Of a DNA stretch of 64,000 nucleotides, positions 32,777-42,008 are shown in pieces; position 1 is the stretch's first letter, and each line of letters starts with the position of its first letter. The notes under the pieces were generated by a model. It saw only the letters and a program-made list of their open reading frames with translations. It did not search any database and was not told the origin of the DNA. The position numbers were made by a program, and so were the translations under genes. The DNA lies in the NCBI GenBank assembly GCA_022750055.1, contig JAKIWL010000002.1, positions 405,042-469,041 of the forward strand, written 5' to 3'. This DNA is from Thermoplasmata archaeon (GTDB lineage: Archaea; Thermoplasmatota; Thermoplasmata; Lutacidiplasmatales; UBA184).

Positions 32777-34627
32777 TTACGGGACGCTCATGGTTTCACG
32801 ATAGCGATAAACGAGTTCGAGAAACGCAGCATGGGACCAGGTGAGAGGCGTTGCACTCTTCGGCTCGCCCGTCCGGGCGTCGACCTGCTCTGGGAGGAGA
32901 CCCGAGGCCGGGGTGTGTTGCACGACCCAGTCGATGAGTTCGCGACCCCGCGTTCGGTTCCCCATCCGTAGGTGGGCCGCCGACAGCCACAGCGTGCAGA
33001 CGATCCACGGGTTCTCGTGACCGTAGTATCCGTCGTCCTCGTACCGCGCGAGGCCACCGACCTCCTTCGACCACAATCGCTCGGTCACCGCGTCCACCGT
33101 GCTGCGGAATCGCGGGTCGTCGTGGGGCAGGAGGTTGAGATCGAGCGCGAGCAATAGCGAGGCGTCGATCCGTTCGTCCCGAGGCGCGAGGGAACGGATG
33201 AATCGCCCGAGCTTCGGGTCCCACAGATGCTCCAGGACCCCGCGTCGGATCTCCTGGGAGGCGATCCGCCATCGGGGGTAGTCCTTCCCGAGCGTCTCGG
33301 CGATCCGCGCCGCGCCCTCTAGCGCGTGTGCCACCGCGGCCGACGAATAGGCATGGACCCCGAATCGCTCCTCCCAGAGGTCGAAACTGGCCGCTGAGAG
33401 GCCGGTCGCCTCGTCGCGGAAATCCGTGAGGAAGTTCGCCGCCCGTTTGACCATGGGCCAGAGTTCGAGGAAGGTATCCGGGTCCGCGCCTCGCTCTAGA
33501 TGGTGCCAAGCAGCCGCCACAACGCTCGCCGTCTGGTCGACCTGCACGAACGGGGGAGGATGCCAGGTGCTTCCGATCTCCCCGTCCGGGAAGTGGCGGT
33601 GCACGAACGCCCCGTCCGGGCTTTGGCACTGCAGCGCGAAGTGCAGGAAGCGGTCGGCGTATTCTCCCATACCAGAATCGTCCATCGCCATGCTGACGTA
33701 ACCCCCGTCCCGCCACCAGCAGTAGTTGTACGAGTCGCCGCCGATGGCGAGGGAACGAGAGTCGGGGGAGGCGATGATCGACCCGTTCGTTCCGGAACAA
33801 TGCTTTAGGACGAGCACGCTCGACCGGACGAGCCGACGGATCGGCTCGCCGAAGCCGCTCACCCGGCTCCCGAGGTGTCGCGGGACCCACGCGTCCCAGA
33901 ACGCCTTCGATTCCGACTCGTACCGAGCGAGGCCCCCCGCCCGTACCTCGTCGCGCAATCGATGGACCGCCGCTGGCCCTCGGTCGATCGCGAGGACGAT
34001 CCGGACCGCCGATTCGACCTTGGGGGCGAGATGGACGTCCCACTGAAGGACCGAATCGGCCGCGCCGTGGGCGATCGTGCGGCCTTCGAGGCGGCCGTCC
34101 TCGGCGTCGACATAGCTCCCCTTGAGCCCCTTCAGGGTATGCTCCCCGCAGACGGCTCGGTCGAACGCGGGATCGCCGAAGAGCTCGAAGTAGTAGCCGC
34201 GCTTGTAGTGGACAAGGGACCAGCTCGTCGGGTCGAGGTAGGCGGTCTCCTGATACATCGATTCGGTGATCATGAACGATTGGTACGAGAACAGACGCAG
34301 GCGTCGCTCCTGCTCGCTCTCCATGCGGACGACCCGCACCACGAGGTTGTGGTTCGGGTGTACGATCTCCTCGGTCGTCAGGGTGAGCCCGTCCCCCTTC
34401 CAGAGAGTCGACGGGTAGGAATCCGAACCGGGAATGGGGCCGAGATAGGCTAACCCGTTCCCCGGCCGGAGCCACTGGAATCGGCTCCGTGTCTCGTCCC
34501 AGAACCCGAGTCGAGCCTCTCGGAGGTGCTGGAACTGCCCCGGGTACGGGTAGAAGAGGTTCTCCCACTCGCCGGAGTCGTTGAGCGTCAGCAGGATGCG
34601 ACCGTTCCCGGCAAGTTGGGTGATCAT
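32777..34627 (-). CDS. GH15 family glucoamylase or trehalase, archaeal short form
   Basis: A 616-residue GH15 enzyme. It opens MITQLAGNGRILLTLNDSGEWENLFYPYPG, the usual archaeal start. The catalytic barrel has GDSYNYCWWRDGGYVS, the general acid in FDLWEERFG and the base in SGLLPEQVDARTGE. Archaeal GH15 includes glucoamylases and, in Thermoplasma, trehalases, so the substrate is either alpha-glucan or trehalose; the glucan genes around it favour glucan. It starts 34 bases after the GH57 gene and belongs to the same operon. Confidence 0.9.
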   Translation of the reverse strand: MITQLAGNGRILLTLNDSGEWENLFYPYPGQFQHLREARLGFWDETRSRFQWLRPGNGLAYLGPIPGSDSYPSTLWKGDGLTLTTEEIVHPNHNLVVRVVRMESEQERRLRLFSYQSFMITESMYQETAYLDPTSWSLVHYKRGYYFELFGDPAFDRAVCGEHTLKGLKGSYVDAEDGRLEGRTIAHGAADSVLQWDVHLAPKVESAVRIVLAIDRGPAAVHRLRDEVRAGGLARYESESKAFWDAWVPRHLGSRVSGFGEPIRRLVRSSVLVLKHCSGTNGSIIASPDSRSLAIGGDSYNYCWWRDGGYVSMAMDDSGMGEYADRFLHFALQCQSPDGAFVHRHFPDGEIGSTWHPPPFVQVDQTASVVAAAWHHLERGADPDTFLELWPMVKRAANFLTDFRDEATGLSAASFDLWEERFGVHAYSSAAVAHALEGAARIAETLGKDYPRWRIASQEIRRGVLEHLWDPKLGRFIRSLAPRDERIDASLLLALDLNLLPHDDPRFRSTVDAVTERLWSKEVGGLARYEDDGYYGHENPWIVCTLWLSAAHLRMGNRTRGRELIDWVVQHTPASGLLPEQVDARTGEPKSATPLTWSHAAFLELVYRYRETMSVP

Positions 34628-34661
34628 TTCGGCGCGGACACTCCCGCGCGGACCGACTCCG

Positions 34662-35843
34662 TCATGGTGCCAGCCGCTCGATCGCCCGCCGTCTCAGGTC
34701 CGTCAGGGCGTTCATATAATTGGCGTAGGCATCGTACGGGCTACCGTACGCACTGAAGTACTGATGGACCCCCGCGTCCGCTCCATGACCCCCGACGTAC
34801 ATGTAATAGAAGTGGTCGGAGGTCAGGAGGCGTCGCCACACCTCGAGTATCTCCGGATCCCGGGCACGTCGGGCGAGAACGCCCACCTTCTTCGCCGCCT
34901 CGAACGCCGATCGCTGGAGGTCGTTCCCGAGCCAAGCGCCCAGGTCCCGATTCTGGTCCGCCCAGCTGATGGTCACCGGGACGCTCACCGGCCCCCGATC
35001 GGGTAGGTCGAGCGCATCCTCGACGGTCGCCCACTCGAGACCCGGGGATCGCCGCACGCTCCGCGGGAGGGCCGACAGAAAATCGAGGATCCCGCTCGAG
35101 GCGGGATGGTGCTCCCCGAAGGTCTCGAAGTCCATGAACAGGTTGACGACCTCCCCCGGAGTGGAGGCGAGCCACTGCACGTACTTTTCGCTCGTCAGCG
35201 GGTATTCTGACCAGCCCTTCGAGGAGAATCGGAAACCGACATCATCGCTCAGCCGGTAGTGGCGGGGCAACAACCGGACCGAGGGCGCCGAGGCGGCGGA
35301 GTAGACGTGCGTCGAGGGTCGGTCTCCGAGAACGCCTTCCCACCCTTCCATCAGCATGCCCCGGAAGGAACCCTGCTGGGCGAACAGCGCGAGGTCGTCG
35401 GAATACGCGAGCTCGGTCATCCGAAGCACCTTCGGCTGCACGCCGAACTCGGCGCGTAGAGCGGCGCGGTGCCGGTCCACTTCCTCCTGGAGCTCCGGAG
35501 GCGGGAGCAGGAAAGCGAGGGAGTGATAGTACGTCTCGGACAGGAGGGCGACCCGTTTCGTCTCCACGACCTCCCGGAGCAGCTCGAGCACGTCGGGGGC
35601 CGCGCGCTCGGCCTGCTCCAGGAACGTGCCCGTTACGCTCAGACTGAACCGAAACTCCGAGAACTCCCGGAGCGCCATCGACAGCCGCGAGAGGGCGGGT
35701 CGGTAGCATCGGTCGGCGATGCCGCGAAAGATCTCGAGGTTCCGTCGCTCGTCGACGTAAGGTCGGCCCGACCCCAGGTCGACGTATCGGAACCGGCCGA
35801 GCCGCCAGGGCTGGTGCATGTGCAAGTACAGGACCAGTTTCAA
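34662..35843 (-). CDS. GH57 alpha-amylase-type glucan hydrolase
   Basis: A 393-residue family 57 glycosidase. Region 1 is LYLHMHQPW (HxHQP), region 3 RMTELAYSD with the probable nucleophile Glu, and region 4 NLFMDFETFGEH with the catalytic Asp. The start is a TTG at 35843 that overlaps the stop of the GT4 gene (TTGA); no ATG lies before the essential HxHQP motif, so the TTG is well supported. Members act as alpha-amylases, amylopullulanases or branching enzymes; the short length suggests an amylase. With GT4 it likely controls intracellular glucan length. Confidence 0.9.
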   Translation of the reverse strand: MKLVLYLHMHQPWRLGRFRYVDLGSGRPYVDERRNLEIFRGIADRCYRPALSRLSMALREFSEFRFSLSVTGTFLEQAERAAPDVLELLREVVETKRVALLSETYYHSLAFLLPPPELQEEVDRHRAALRAEFGVQPKVLRMTELAYSDDLALFAQQGSFRGMLMEGWEGVLGDRPSTHVYSAASAPSVRLLPRHYRLSDDVGFRFSSKGWSEYPLTSEKYVQWLASTPGEVVNLFMDFETFGEHHPASSGILDFLSALPRSVRRSPGLEWATVEDALDLPDRGPVSVPVTISWADQNRDLGAWLGNDLQRSAFEAAKKVGVLARRARDPEILEVWRRLLTSDHFYYMYVGGHGADAGVHQYFSAYGSPYDAYANYMNALTDLRRRAIERLAP

Positions 35844-37255
35844 CGGCGCCCCCGCGTCACGAGCTCGAAGTAGACGCCGACGGTCTGGATCGCCCGCTCC
35901 TCCCAGCCCTCTCGGGTCGCCGAGACCCGACCCGCCTCCCCCATAGTGTGACGAAGGGCCGGATACGCCAGCAGCTCGGAGATGCGGCTCGCGAACTCGT
36001 CGATGTCCCAGAAATCCACGGTGAACACGCTGTTGGTGATCTCGGCGACCCCGCTGGTCTTCGAGACGATCGCCGGGACGCCGGCGGCCATGGCCTCGAG
36101 GGCGGCGATCCCGAACGGTTCGACGACGCTGGGCAAGACGAAGACCGAGGTCGAGGTGAGAAGGGTCGTCCGTTCCTCATCGGTGACCCGGCCCAGGAAC
36201 ATGACCTGCTCGGAGAGGTTCAGGTGCGCCGCCAGGGCGAGGAGCCGCGGGAACTCCGGTCCCTCCCCTGCGACGACGAACAGCGCATCGGGTACGGCCG
36301 GGGCCACCCGGGCTGCGGCCCTCAGGAAGGTGTCCACCCCTTTCATCGCGGCGAGCCGTCCCAGGTAGAGCACGACCTTGCGACCCCCGGTCACGGCCGA
36401 AAGGCGTTCGCTGGGTCGCACCGCGTTGTACACCACACGGACCTTGTCGGGAGCGGCACGGTATTGCCTGACCAGCTGACTCTTGAGATGGCGACTGACG
36501 GCGATGACCCGGTCGGCTCGGTCGATCCCGGTCTGCTCCCTCGCCAGGATCTGCTTCCAGGGGTGTCCGAGGGACCGGTCGTACTCCGTGGAGTGCACCG
36601 TCAGGACGAAGGGCAGCGAGAGCCGATGGGCGAGGCGGGCCGCACCGACCGCGCCAAACCAATCGTGCGCGTGGAGGATGTCATACCCGTCGTCGGGGAG
36701 GCCCGCGATCCATCGGTTGAACCGATCGATGTCGTCGTCGCCCCAACCTCCGGAGGGGGACCCATGGATCTCGTAGGCGCCCGGATACGGCGTCGAGCCG
36801 GCGTCGTGGGGGGTCCGGAAGGAGACCCCCGGAATCTCGGTGCGGGCTCCCTCGAACGGAAGCAGGAAAGTGATACGGTGGCCCATCCGGGCGAGCTCCT
36901 GGCATAGCTCGAACACGTGAACGCCGAGGCCCCCCGAGTGGCTGGGTGGCCACTCCCAGCCGATCATCAGGACGTGGAGCGTTCGTTCGACCACCCGGAT
37001 CGGGCGAGCGGAGGGCGGCTCGACGGTCCGTTGCCAGACCAATTGGGAGGTAAAGGGTTCGAGCTCCTGCTTCGAGGCCCGTCGACGTCGCCTCGGTCGA
37101 CTCGGTCCAGCGCGAGCGCTCTTGGGAGGGGCCGGCGACCTTCCAACGAGTCGGGATCGGGATCGTGGGGTCCGCCGAGGCTTACGCCGACGCAGTTCGG
37201 GGGGATCTCCCCCGGGTGTACCCTCGGGGGGCAGGACCGGATGCGAACGCGGCAT
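35840..37255 (-). CDS. GT4 glycosyltransferase, probable archaeal glycogen synthase-like
   Basis: A 471-residue retaining glycosyltransferase. After an Arg/Pro-rich head of about 80 residues, the N-domain starts LHVLMIGWEWPPSHSGGLGVHV (nucleotide-sugar-binding GGLG). It continues DILHAHDWFG and LTVHSTEYDRSLGHPW. The C-domain has KVVLYLGRLAAMKGVDTFL, VVAGEGPEFPRL and the donor-binding E-x7-E in VEPFGIAALEAMAAG. It probably extends an alpha-glucan from a nucleotide glucose. The start is uncertain: the ATG at 37255 was taken, but homology begins about 85 residues later. It is first in the operon with GH57 and two GH15 genes. Confidence 0.85.
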   Translation of the reverse strand: MPRSHPVLPPEGTPGGDPPELRRRKPRRTPRSRSRLVGRSPAPPKSARAGPSRPRRRRRASKQELEPFTSQLVWQRTVEPPSARPIRVVERTLHVLMIGWEWPPSHSGGLGVHVFELCQELARMGHRITFLLPFEGARTEIPGVSFRTPHDAGSTPYPGAYEIHGSPSGGWGDDDIDRFNRWIAGLPDDGYDILHAHDWFGAVGAARLAHRLSLPFVLTVHSTEYDRSLGHPWKQILAREQTGIDRADRVIAVSRHLKSQLVRQYRAAPDKVRVVYNAVRPSERLSAVTGGRKVVLYLGRLAAMKGVDTFLRAAARVAPAVPDALFVVAGEGPEFPRLLALAAHLNLSEQVMFLGRVTDEERTTLLTSTSVFVLPSVVEPFGIAALEAMAAGVPAIVSKTSGVAEITNSVFTVDFWDIDEFASRISELLAYPALRHTMGEAGRVSATREGWEERAIQTVGVYFELVTRGRR

Positions 37256-37478
37256 ATTGGTCGAGCGTTCCGCCCCCTTCTCCGGGTGCGCGGAGCCCAT
37301 GGGCCCTCAAGGCCCTTTGGCCGGCTGGACCGGACCACCCGGGGCCTCCCCGACCTTCCCCGGCCGGCCCGGACCGGGGGGCCCACCGTGCCCATCGTGA
37401 CGAGATGCCTGAGCGTCCTCCCACGACGCTGAGGCCCAGAGGACCCCGCGGTCTCCCCCGCCGGTCGGACTCGGCACG

Positions 37479-40343
37479 CTACTTTCGACCGCGAGCGCGG
37501 ACGGCCAGGAAGACTCCGATTCCCACGATCAGGACGACGATCAAGAGGAGGACGACCATCCCCTGCGAACCGAACAACGCCCACGGCGAGGGGGACGATC
37601 CGGACGGCGCCGGACTGACCGAGACGGTCAGATCCGCGGTGGCCACCCCGCCGAGCGAATCCGTGACCGTGGCGACCACTTTGAACTGACCGGAGGCGAT
37701 CGGACGGCAGGCCCAGGACGGATCCAATTGGATCGGGCAGCCCGTCGGTAGACCGGACCACGTGAAAGTGAACGGACCCGAGCCATCCACCACCAACGCC
37801 GAGAGGTTCAGGACCTCGCCGACGACCACCGAAGGCGGGGCCGCGACGATCGAGAGCTTAGGGCCAGCGACGACTACGACCTCCACGGTCCGGGAGGTCC
37901 CCCTGAACGAGAACGAATCGGAGACGGTGGCGGTGGTGTTGAAGGAGCCTGCGCCTCCGGGGGTACAGAGGAGGTCCGCCGTGTTCCTCCCGGCGCAACC
38001 GGTGGGGAGGCCGTTCCAGGAATAGGCGGGGGTCCCTACCCCGCCCGCCGCGGTCGCGGTGAACTCCACCGATTGGCCGACCTCGATGGTCGAGGTGCTC
38101 GCGTTAACGCTCACGGATGGGTCCGGTTCGATGACGAACCCTGCCGACAGCTGCGTCTGTACCCCGACGGAGTCGGTCGCGGAGACGGTCAGCCGACCGA
38201 CCCCCGCGGCGGTCGGGGTGCATGACAGGGTAGTGGATGGGGTGGGTGAACACCCAGGCGGCAGGCTCGACCAGAGGAACGAGGCCCCGCCGGAGCCGCC
38301 CGCGATGACGGCCTTCAACGTCACGGGGACTCCGACGTCGACCGGGAACGCCGGGCTAGCCGTATACGTCAGGCTCGGAGCGGGATGGACCGTCACGATC
38401 ACTGGCGTGGCGCTCAGGTTGAGGGCGGGGGACCCGCTACAAGACGAGGAGTTGAAGACGTCGAGATACCCCCCCGCGCCGATAGTAAAGTTGCCGGCTG
38501 CGGAGAAGGTCACGGTTGCGTTGGCCGCGGTGAACGGCGAGGTGCACGTAACGTCGAGGTTCGAACCCACGAGCGGGATATGGACCCGGCAAGAATTTCC
38601 AGCGGAGCTGACGCAGGTTGAGTTGAGAAATCGGAAGGTCACCGTAGTGGATTGGCCCGCATCGAGAACGGTCGGTGCCGCGGAGAGGTGCACTTCCTGC
38701 CTTGCGGCGGCCGTCGAGTAGGTAGCCTCGGCGAAGGCGGTGCCCCAGGTGGCGCCCGTCGCCCCCACGAACTCGCCCGCCAGCCAAGCGTGTGTGTCGT
38801 TGGGGGTCCAGGCGGCGCCGAAGTAGTCCCCGTAGCGGCATGCCCCGTTCGAGCACAGACCCCCCGTCATGGCGCTGGTCCCGGCCCGCAGTAGCGTTGG
38901 CGGCGCGAAGGATCCGCTGGGGTCGGACGGGCCCCGACCGGTCGCATAGATGCTCGGGTAGACGGTCGAAGAGCTCTCACCGTACACCATGAGGACGGTC
39001 CCGTCGGGACCGACCGCCACCGCCGGATAGAGCAGGTAGGCTTTCGCGACGCCGTAGTCGAAGTCTTTCACGATCGCCGGGGTCGAGGTGTTGATCTGGA
39101 CGAATCGGACGCAGCCACGGTTTGTGACGTCCCCGGACGGTACGCACTGGTCGCTGAAGACCAACCAGATCGACCCGTGGCCGTACACCGCCGACTGAAT
39201 TCGCGGATCTCCCGGATCGAGAAGGTTCGTGCTGGATGGCATCGGGGCTCCGGGCGCGCCGGAGATGCTCGAAACCGTGAACGACATGTTCGAGAACACG
39301 GGGGTGGCTGGCGGAACGCCGGTGACGCTCACTAGGTCGATCTGGTTCGATGCGAACGGATCGACCTGGACCATCCGGAGTGTCCCATTCGGGGAGACCC
39401 CCTCGACGGGATGCAGGGAGTAGTCCACGCCCGAAGGTCCGTAGGCCTGGTAGGCCAAGACCCCGCCGGCGACCGCGCTCGACTTGTTGACGATCCAGAA
39501 CTGCACGCCCAAAAGCGAGCTCCCGCTGAACAAGTTGACCGCGAGTCCGATGAGCGAGGAGGACAGTCCGAGGATCGGCTGGTCTCCGAGGTCTCCGGGC
39601 ACATCGGGGAGCGAGTAGACCGTCCACGTTCCGCTCGCGTCCGACGAGCTCGAGACGGCGAGCACGTTGAAGACGGCGGTTTGAGCAGAGTTGATGTGCA
39701 GTATCGACGCGAACCAGCGATCCGATTCGTTGTCGTACAGGATCTTCGGGTCGGACAGGTAGTCGGTCCCGGTCTGGAAGAAGTTGCCGAGGTAGAAGGA
39801 GCCGCGGCTCGCCCCGGTCAGGTTGAAGATCTCCCCGTAGAGGTTGACGAACTCGACCTCTTGAGTGGGGCCAGAGGCGAATTGCACATCGGGAGGCGTC
39901 GTCATTCCGGCGGAGCTAAAATCGAGGCCGTTGGTTACATGGCTCAGAGAGACACTTCCCGACAGGGCGGGAGCGGCCGGCGGGGCACGGACGAGCGCAA
40001 GGCTCGGCGCCGCCGGGCCCGCGAACCGAGCCCGGACATCCCATCCCGGCGGCGGGGAGAGGGTGCTCGGGGGGGGCGCAGCGCTACCAAGGATGGTTCG
40101 AACCTCGACCGTACCGATCGGATTCGTCCTCCCGGGCAGCCCCCCGTGAGTGAGGAAGTCGATGGGTGACGTCATGACGGCCCGAGCGGCGCTTCGAAAT
40201 TGGATAGGAGCCTCGGGTCGGTTGCCTGCCAACGCTCCGAGATGGACCGCCGGGATCAGGAGCAAGATCGCCACAAGGCTCACCAGGACGTACGCCGACC
40301 TCCTGGAACGGATCGGAGCTGCGCTGCGCTCGGTCCCCGACAT
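37479..40343 (-). CDS. Giant surface protein with Cys-paired PKD-like repeats
   Basis: A 954-residue secreted protein starting at the ATG at 40343. The signal peptide is YVLVSLVAILLLIPAVHLGAL. Residues about 130-620 form a large region that resembles sialidase- or propeller-like folds (DPKILYDNESDRWFASIL, GDQPILGLSSSLIGLAVN, DPRIQSAVYGHGSIWLVFSD, YLLYPAVAVGPDGTVLMVYG). After a domain with two cysteine pairs come three PKD-like repeats each with W-x-x-L-P-x-x-C...C. The C-terminal helix (MVVLLLIVVLIVGIGVFLAV) is followed by RARGRK. No enzyme residues can be assigned with confidence. It is upstream of the glucan operon on the same strand. Confidence 0.82.
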   Translation of the reverse strand: MSGTERSAAPIRSRRSAYVLVSLVAILLLIPAVHLGALAGNRPEAPIQFRSAARAVMTSPIDFLTHGGLPGRTNPIGTVEVRTILGSAAPPPSTLSPPPGWDVRARFAGPAAPSLALVRAPPAAPALSGSVSLSHVTNGLDFSSAGMTTPPDVQFASGPTQEVEFVNLYGEIFNLTGASRGSFYLGNFFQTGTDYLSDPKILYDNESDRWFASILHINSAQTAVFNVLAVSSSSDASGTWTVYSLPDVPGDLGDQPILGLSSSLIGLAVNLFSGSSLLGVQFWIVNKSSAVAGGVLAYQAYGPSGVDYSLHPVEGVSPNGTLRMVQVDPFASNQIDLVSVTGVPPATPVFSNMSFTVSSISGAPGAPMPSSTNLLDPGDPRIQSAVYGHGSIWLVFSDQCVPSGDVTNRGCVRFVQINTSTPAIVKDFDYGVAKAYLLYPAVAVGPDGTVLMVYGESSSTVYPSIYATGRGPSDPSGSFAPPTLLRAGTSAMTGGLCSNGACRYGDYFGAAWTPNDTHAWLAGEFVGATGATWGTAFAEATYSTAAARQEVHLSAAPTVLDAGQSTTVTFRFLNSTCVSSAGNSCRVHIPLVGSNLDVTCTSPFTAANATVTFSAAGNFTIGAGGYLDVFNSSSCSGSPALNLSATPVIVTVHPAPSLTYTASPAFPVDVGVPVTLKAVIAGGSGGASFLWSSLPPGCSPTPSTTLSCTPTAAGVGRLTVSATDSVGVQTQLSAGFVIEPDPSVSVNASTSTIEVGQSVEFTATAAGGVGTPAYSWNGLPTGCAGRNTADLLCTPGGAGSFNTTATVSDSFSFRGTSRTVEVVVVAGPKLSIVAAPPSVVVGEVLNLSALVVDGSGPFTFTWSGLPTGCPIQLDPSWACRPIASGQFKVVATVTDSLGGVATADLTVSVSPAPSGSSPSPWALFGSQGMVVLLLIVVLIVGIGVFLAVRARGRK

Positions 40344-40484
40344 TCTACCCCGTACAATTGCTATTGACGCGGTGGTCCCTATTTGAGGCGATTCCCCCTG
40401 CCTTGGGTCGGCCCGGACACCCCCACAGGGGCGAACGATTCCGCCAAGGAGTACCCGAGGGGACCCTGGCGGGTCAATACCCCT

Positions 40485-40526
40485 AGAAAAAAGCCTCCGA
40501 ACGCCCCCCAGGGGGACGTTGCGGAG
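40485..40526 (-). terminator. Hairpin plus T-run downstream of tpiA
   Basis: On the - strand CCTCCGCAACGTCCCCC pairs with GGGGGGCGTTCGGAGG with two mismatched or bulged positions, and is followed by a run of T (the A-run at 40485-40491 on +). It lies about 105 bases after the tpiA stop. A second stem, CCGGACC and GGTCCGG around TTGG, sits at 40588-40605. Confidence 0.6.
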
Positions 40527-40631
40527 GAACTCTCGAATCGGAGTAGGGACCACTCGACCGCCCCGCTATCGCACGATCCCGTTCTGCCCGGACCTTGGGG
40601 TCCGGCCTGAGAGTGCAGGGCCCCCCCCGTT

Positions 40632-41498
40632 TCAGCCGCGGGGTCTCGAGAACCCGGAGGCGACGCCACCCGAGCGCCGGGGCGCTCCCGGAGGGTTCGC
40701 CAATCCCTCCAGCAGAAGGTGGAGCGCCCGATCGGGGTGGGTCGATCGTACGACTCCGCTCGCCACGAGCACCCCCTTCGCCCCAAGCTGCATCGCCATC
40801 GAGACATCCTCACGCCGGTGGATTCCGGCTCCGACTAGGAGCTGGGTTTGGAGGGAGACTTCTCGAACCGCCTCGACCGCCTCGACGATCAACTCCGGTC
40901 TCGCGGTAGACACCGAGACGTCGCCTCCGATGAGCTCGGGCGGCTCGATGGCAAGGTAGGGAGGGTGGAGAGCCGCCATTCGCCATACCTCGGCCAGGTC
41001 CCGGGCGCATACGATCGCCGCCAGGCCGGCCTCGGCGAGCCGCTGTACGACCCGGGCGACTTCCTCCGCCCCAAGAGGGCGCTCGGAATGATTCACGAGG
41101 CTCCCCGAGCAGCCCGCCGCTCGGACCGCCTCCGCGACCAGCCGCCCGGTGTGGGCTCCGGGCGGGTCCGGGTCGGTGTGCTGGGCCAGGACTGGGATCG
41201 ACACGAGCGCGGCGACGGTACCGAGGTCGGCGGAGGCAGGACAGATCGCTGCCGGAACCCGGAGCCGCTCGCTGACCCGTTCCAGTACGCGGGCGAGGCG
41301 GATCGCCCCCGGGCCGAGTGCCTGGGGGTAGGATTTCAGATTCAGAACCAGGAGCGGACGGCCGAGGGGAGACGGGTCAGTGCGCGATGGCTGCCTTGGG
41401 CCGGCGCGGCCGCGAGCAGATGGCGTACTCGTCCCCGTCGAAGAAGACCTCTCGGTCCGGGTGGTGTTTCTGGAGGTCGGAGATCTTGGATAGGACAT
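40632..41498 (-). CDS. tpiA: Triosephosphate isomerase, archaeal type
   Basis: Interconverts DHAP and glyceraldehyde 3-phosphate. Catalytic residues in archaeal order: Asn/Lys in LLVLNLKSY, His in SLVNHSERPLG, Glu in LAIEPPELIGG, and the phosphate loops VSTARPELI and VLVASGVV. The core of about 235 residues is normal for archaea. The start is a puzzle: no ATG, GTG or TTG lies in frame near the expected N-terminus (about 41366), and the nearest is an ATG at 41498, giving a 50-residue unrelated head that overlaps the small gene upstream. Either a non-standard start just after that gene's stop is used, or the head is real. Confidence 0.88.
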   Translation of the reverse strand: MSYPRSPTSRNTTRTERSSSTGTSTPSARGRAGPRQPSRTDPSPLGRPLLVLNLKSYPQALGPGAIRLARVLERVSERLRVPAAICPASADLGTVAALVSIPVLAQHTDPDPPGAHTGRLVAEAVRAAGCSGSLVNHSERPLGAEEVARVVQRLAEAGLAAIVCARDLAEVWRMAALHPPYLAIEPPELIGGDVSVSTARPELIVEAVEAVREVSLQTQLLVGAGIHRREDVSMAMQLGAKGVLVASGVVRSTHPDRALHLLLEGLANPPGAPRRSGGVASGFSRPRG

Positions 41499-41586
41499 CT
41501 TCGAGCGTCGTGGTTTCGTCATTCGGGTCGATCCGAAGGTGGACGATCTTCTCCGGCTTGTCGTGCGCTCGCCCTCGCTCCACCAT
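41377..41586 (-). CDS. Small conserved-looking protein upstream of tpiA
   Basis: A 69-residue acidic-to-basic protein: HLRIDPNDETTTLEDVLSKI, then a helix and DREVFFDGDEYAICSRPRRP. Codon use and balanced composition look genuine. No family is recognised with certainty. Its stop lies about 11 bases before the expected tpiA N-terminus, so the two are probably coupled. The ATG at 41586 is the only good start. Confidence 0.6.
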   Translation of the reverse strand: MVERGRAHDKPEKIVHLRIDPNDETTTLEDVLSKISDLQKHHPDREVFFDGDEYAICSRPRRPKAAIAH

Positions 41587-41725
41587 CGGGCTCCGGCGGG
41601 GATGCGCTACGGTGTCGGGTCTAATAGCCTTGCGCGAACCGGGCCGTCCGTCGAATTTATCAGCGGGGGGCCGAATCCCGGGCCGGTTTGCTGTGCGCGA
41701 CCGGACCGAGCTCCAGCGCATCGTC

Positions 41726-41968
41726 ATGGGCGAAACCCGCATCATTCTGACACGGGACCTCTCCGTGATGAACCCGAATCTGGTCGTTGGGGCGCAGGGG
41801 CTCGCGGTCGGGAAGCTCGCGAGTTACGTGCTCAAGGTCGCCTTCCCAGCCGTGACGGTGGGCGTGAACTGGCAGGATTGTGACATCGTCGAAGGCATGA
41901 AGGGGATGCCGACCAATGCGGACCAGCCCAAGGTGATCCCCCGCCCCCGGGCGATCGCCGACGAATAG
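41726..41968 (+). CDS. Small unrecognised protein, 80 residues
   Basis: Starts MGETRIILTRDLSVMNPNLV and continues with GAQGLAVGKLASYVLKVAFPAV, a probable helix, then DCDIVEGMKGMPTNADQPKV. The mix of hydrophobic and polar residues and the GC-rich third positions look like real coding. No family is recognised. It is divergent from the 69-residue gene and converges on the KaiC-like gene with 40 bases between stops. Upstream GTG starts are possible. Confidence 0.5.
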   Translation: MGETRIILTRDLSVMNPNLVVGAQGLAVGKLASYVLKVAFPAVTVGVNWQDCDIVEGMKGMPTNADQPKVIPRPRAIADE

Positions 41969-42008
41969 TCCCAGATCCGCACCGCGTCGCGCGACCCATC
42001 CGGGGCGA

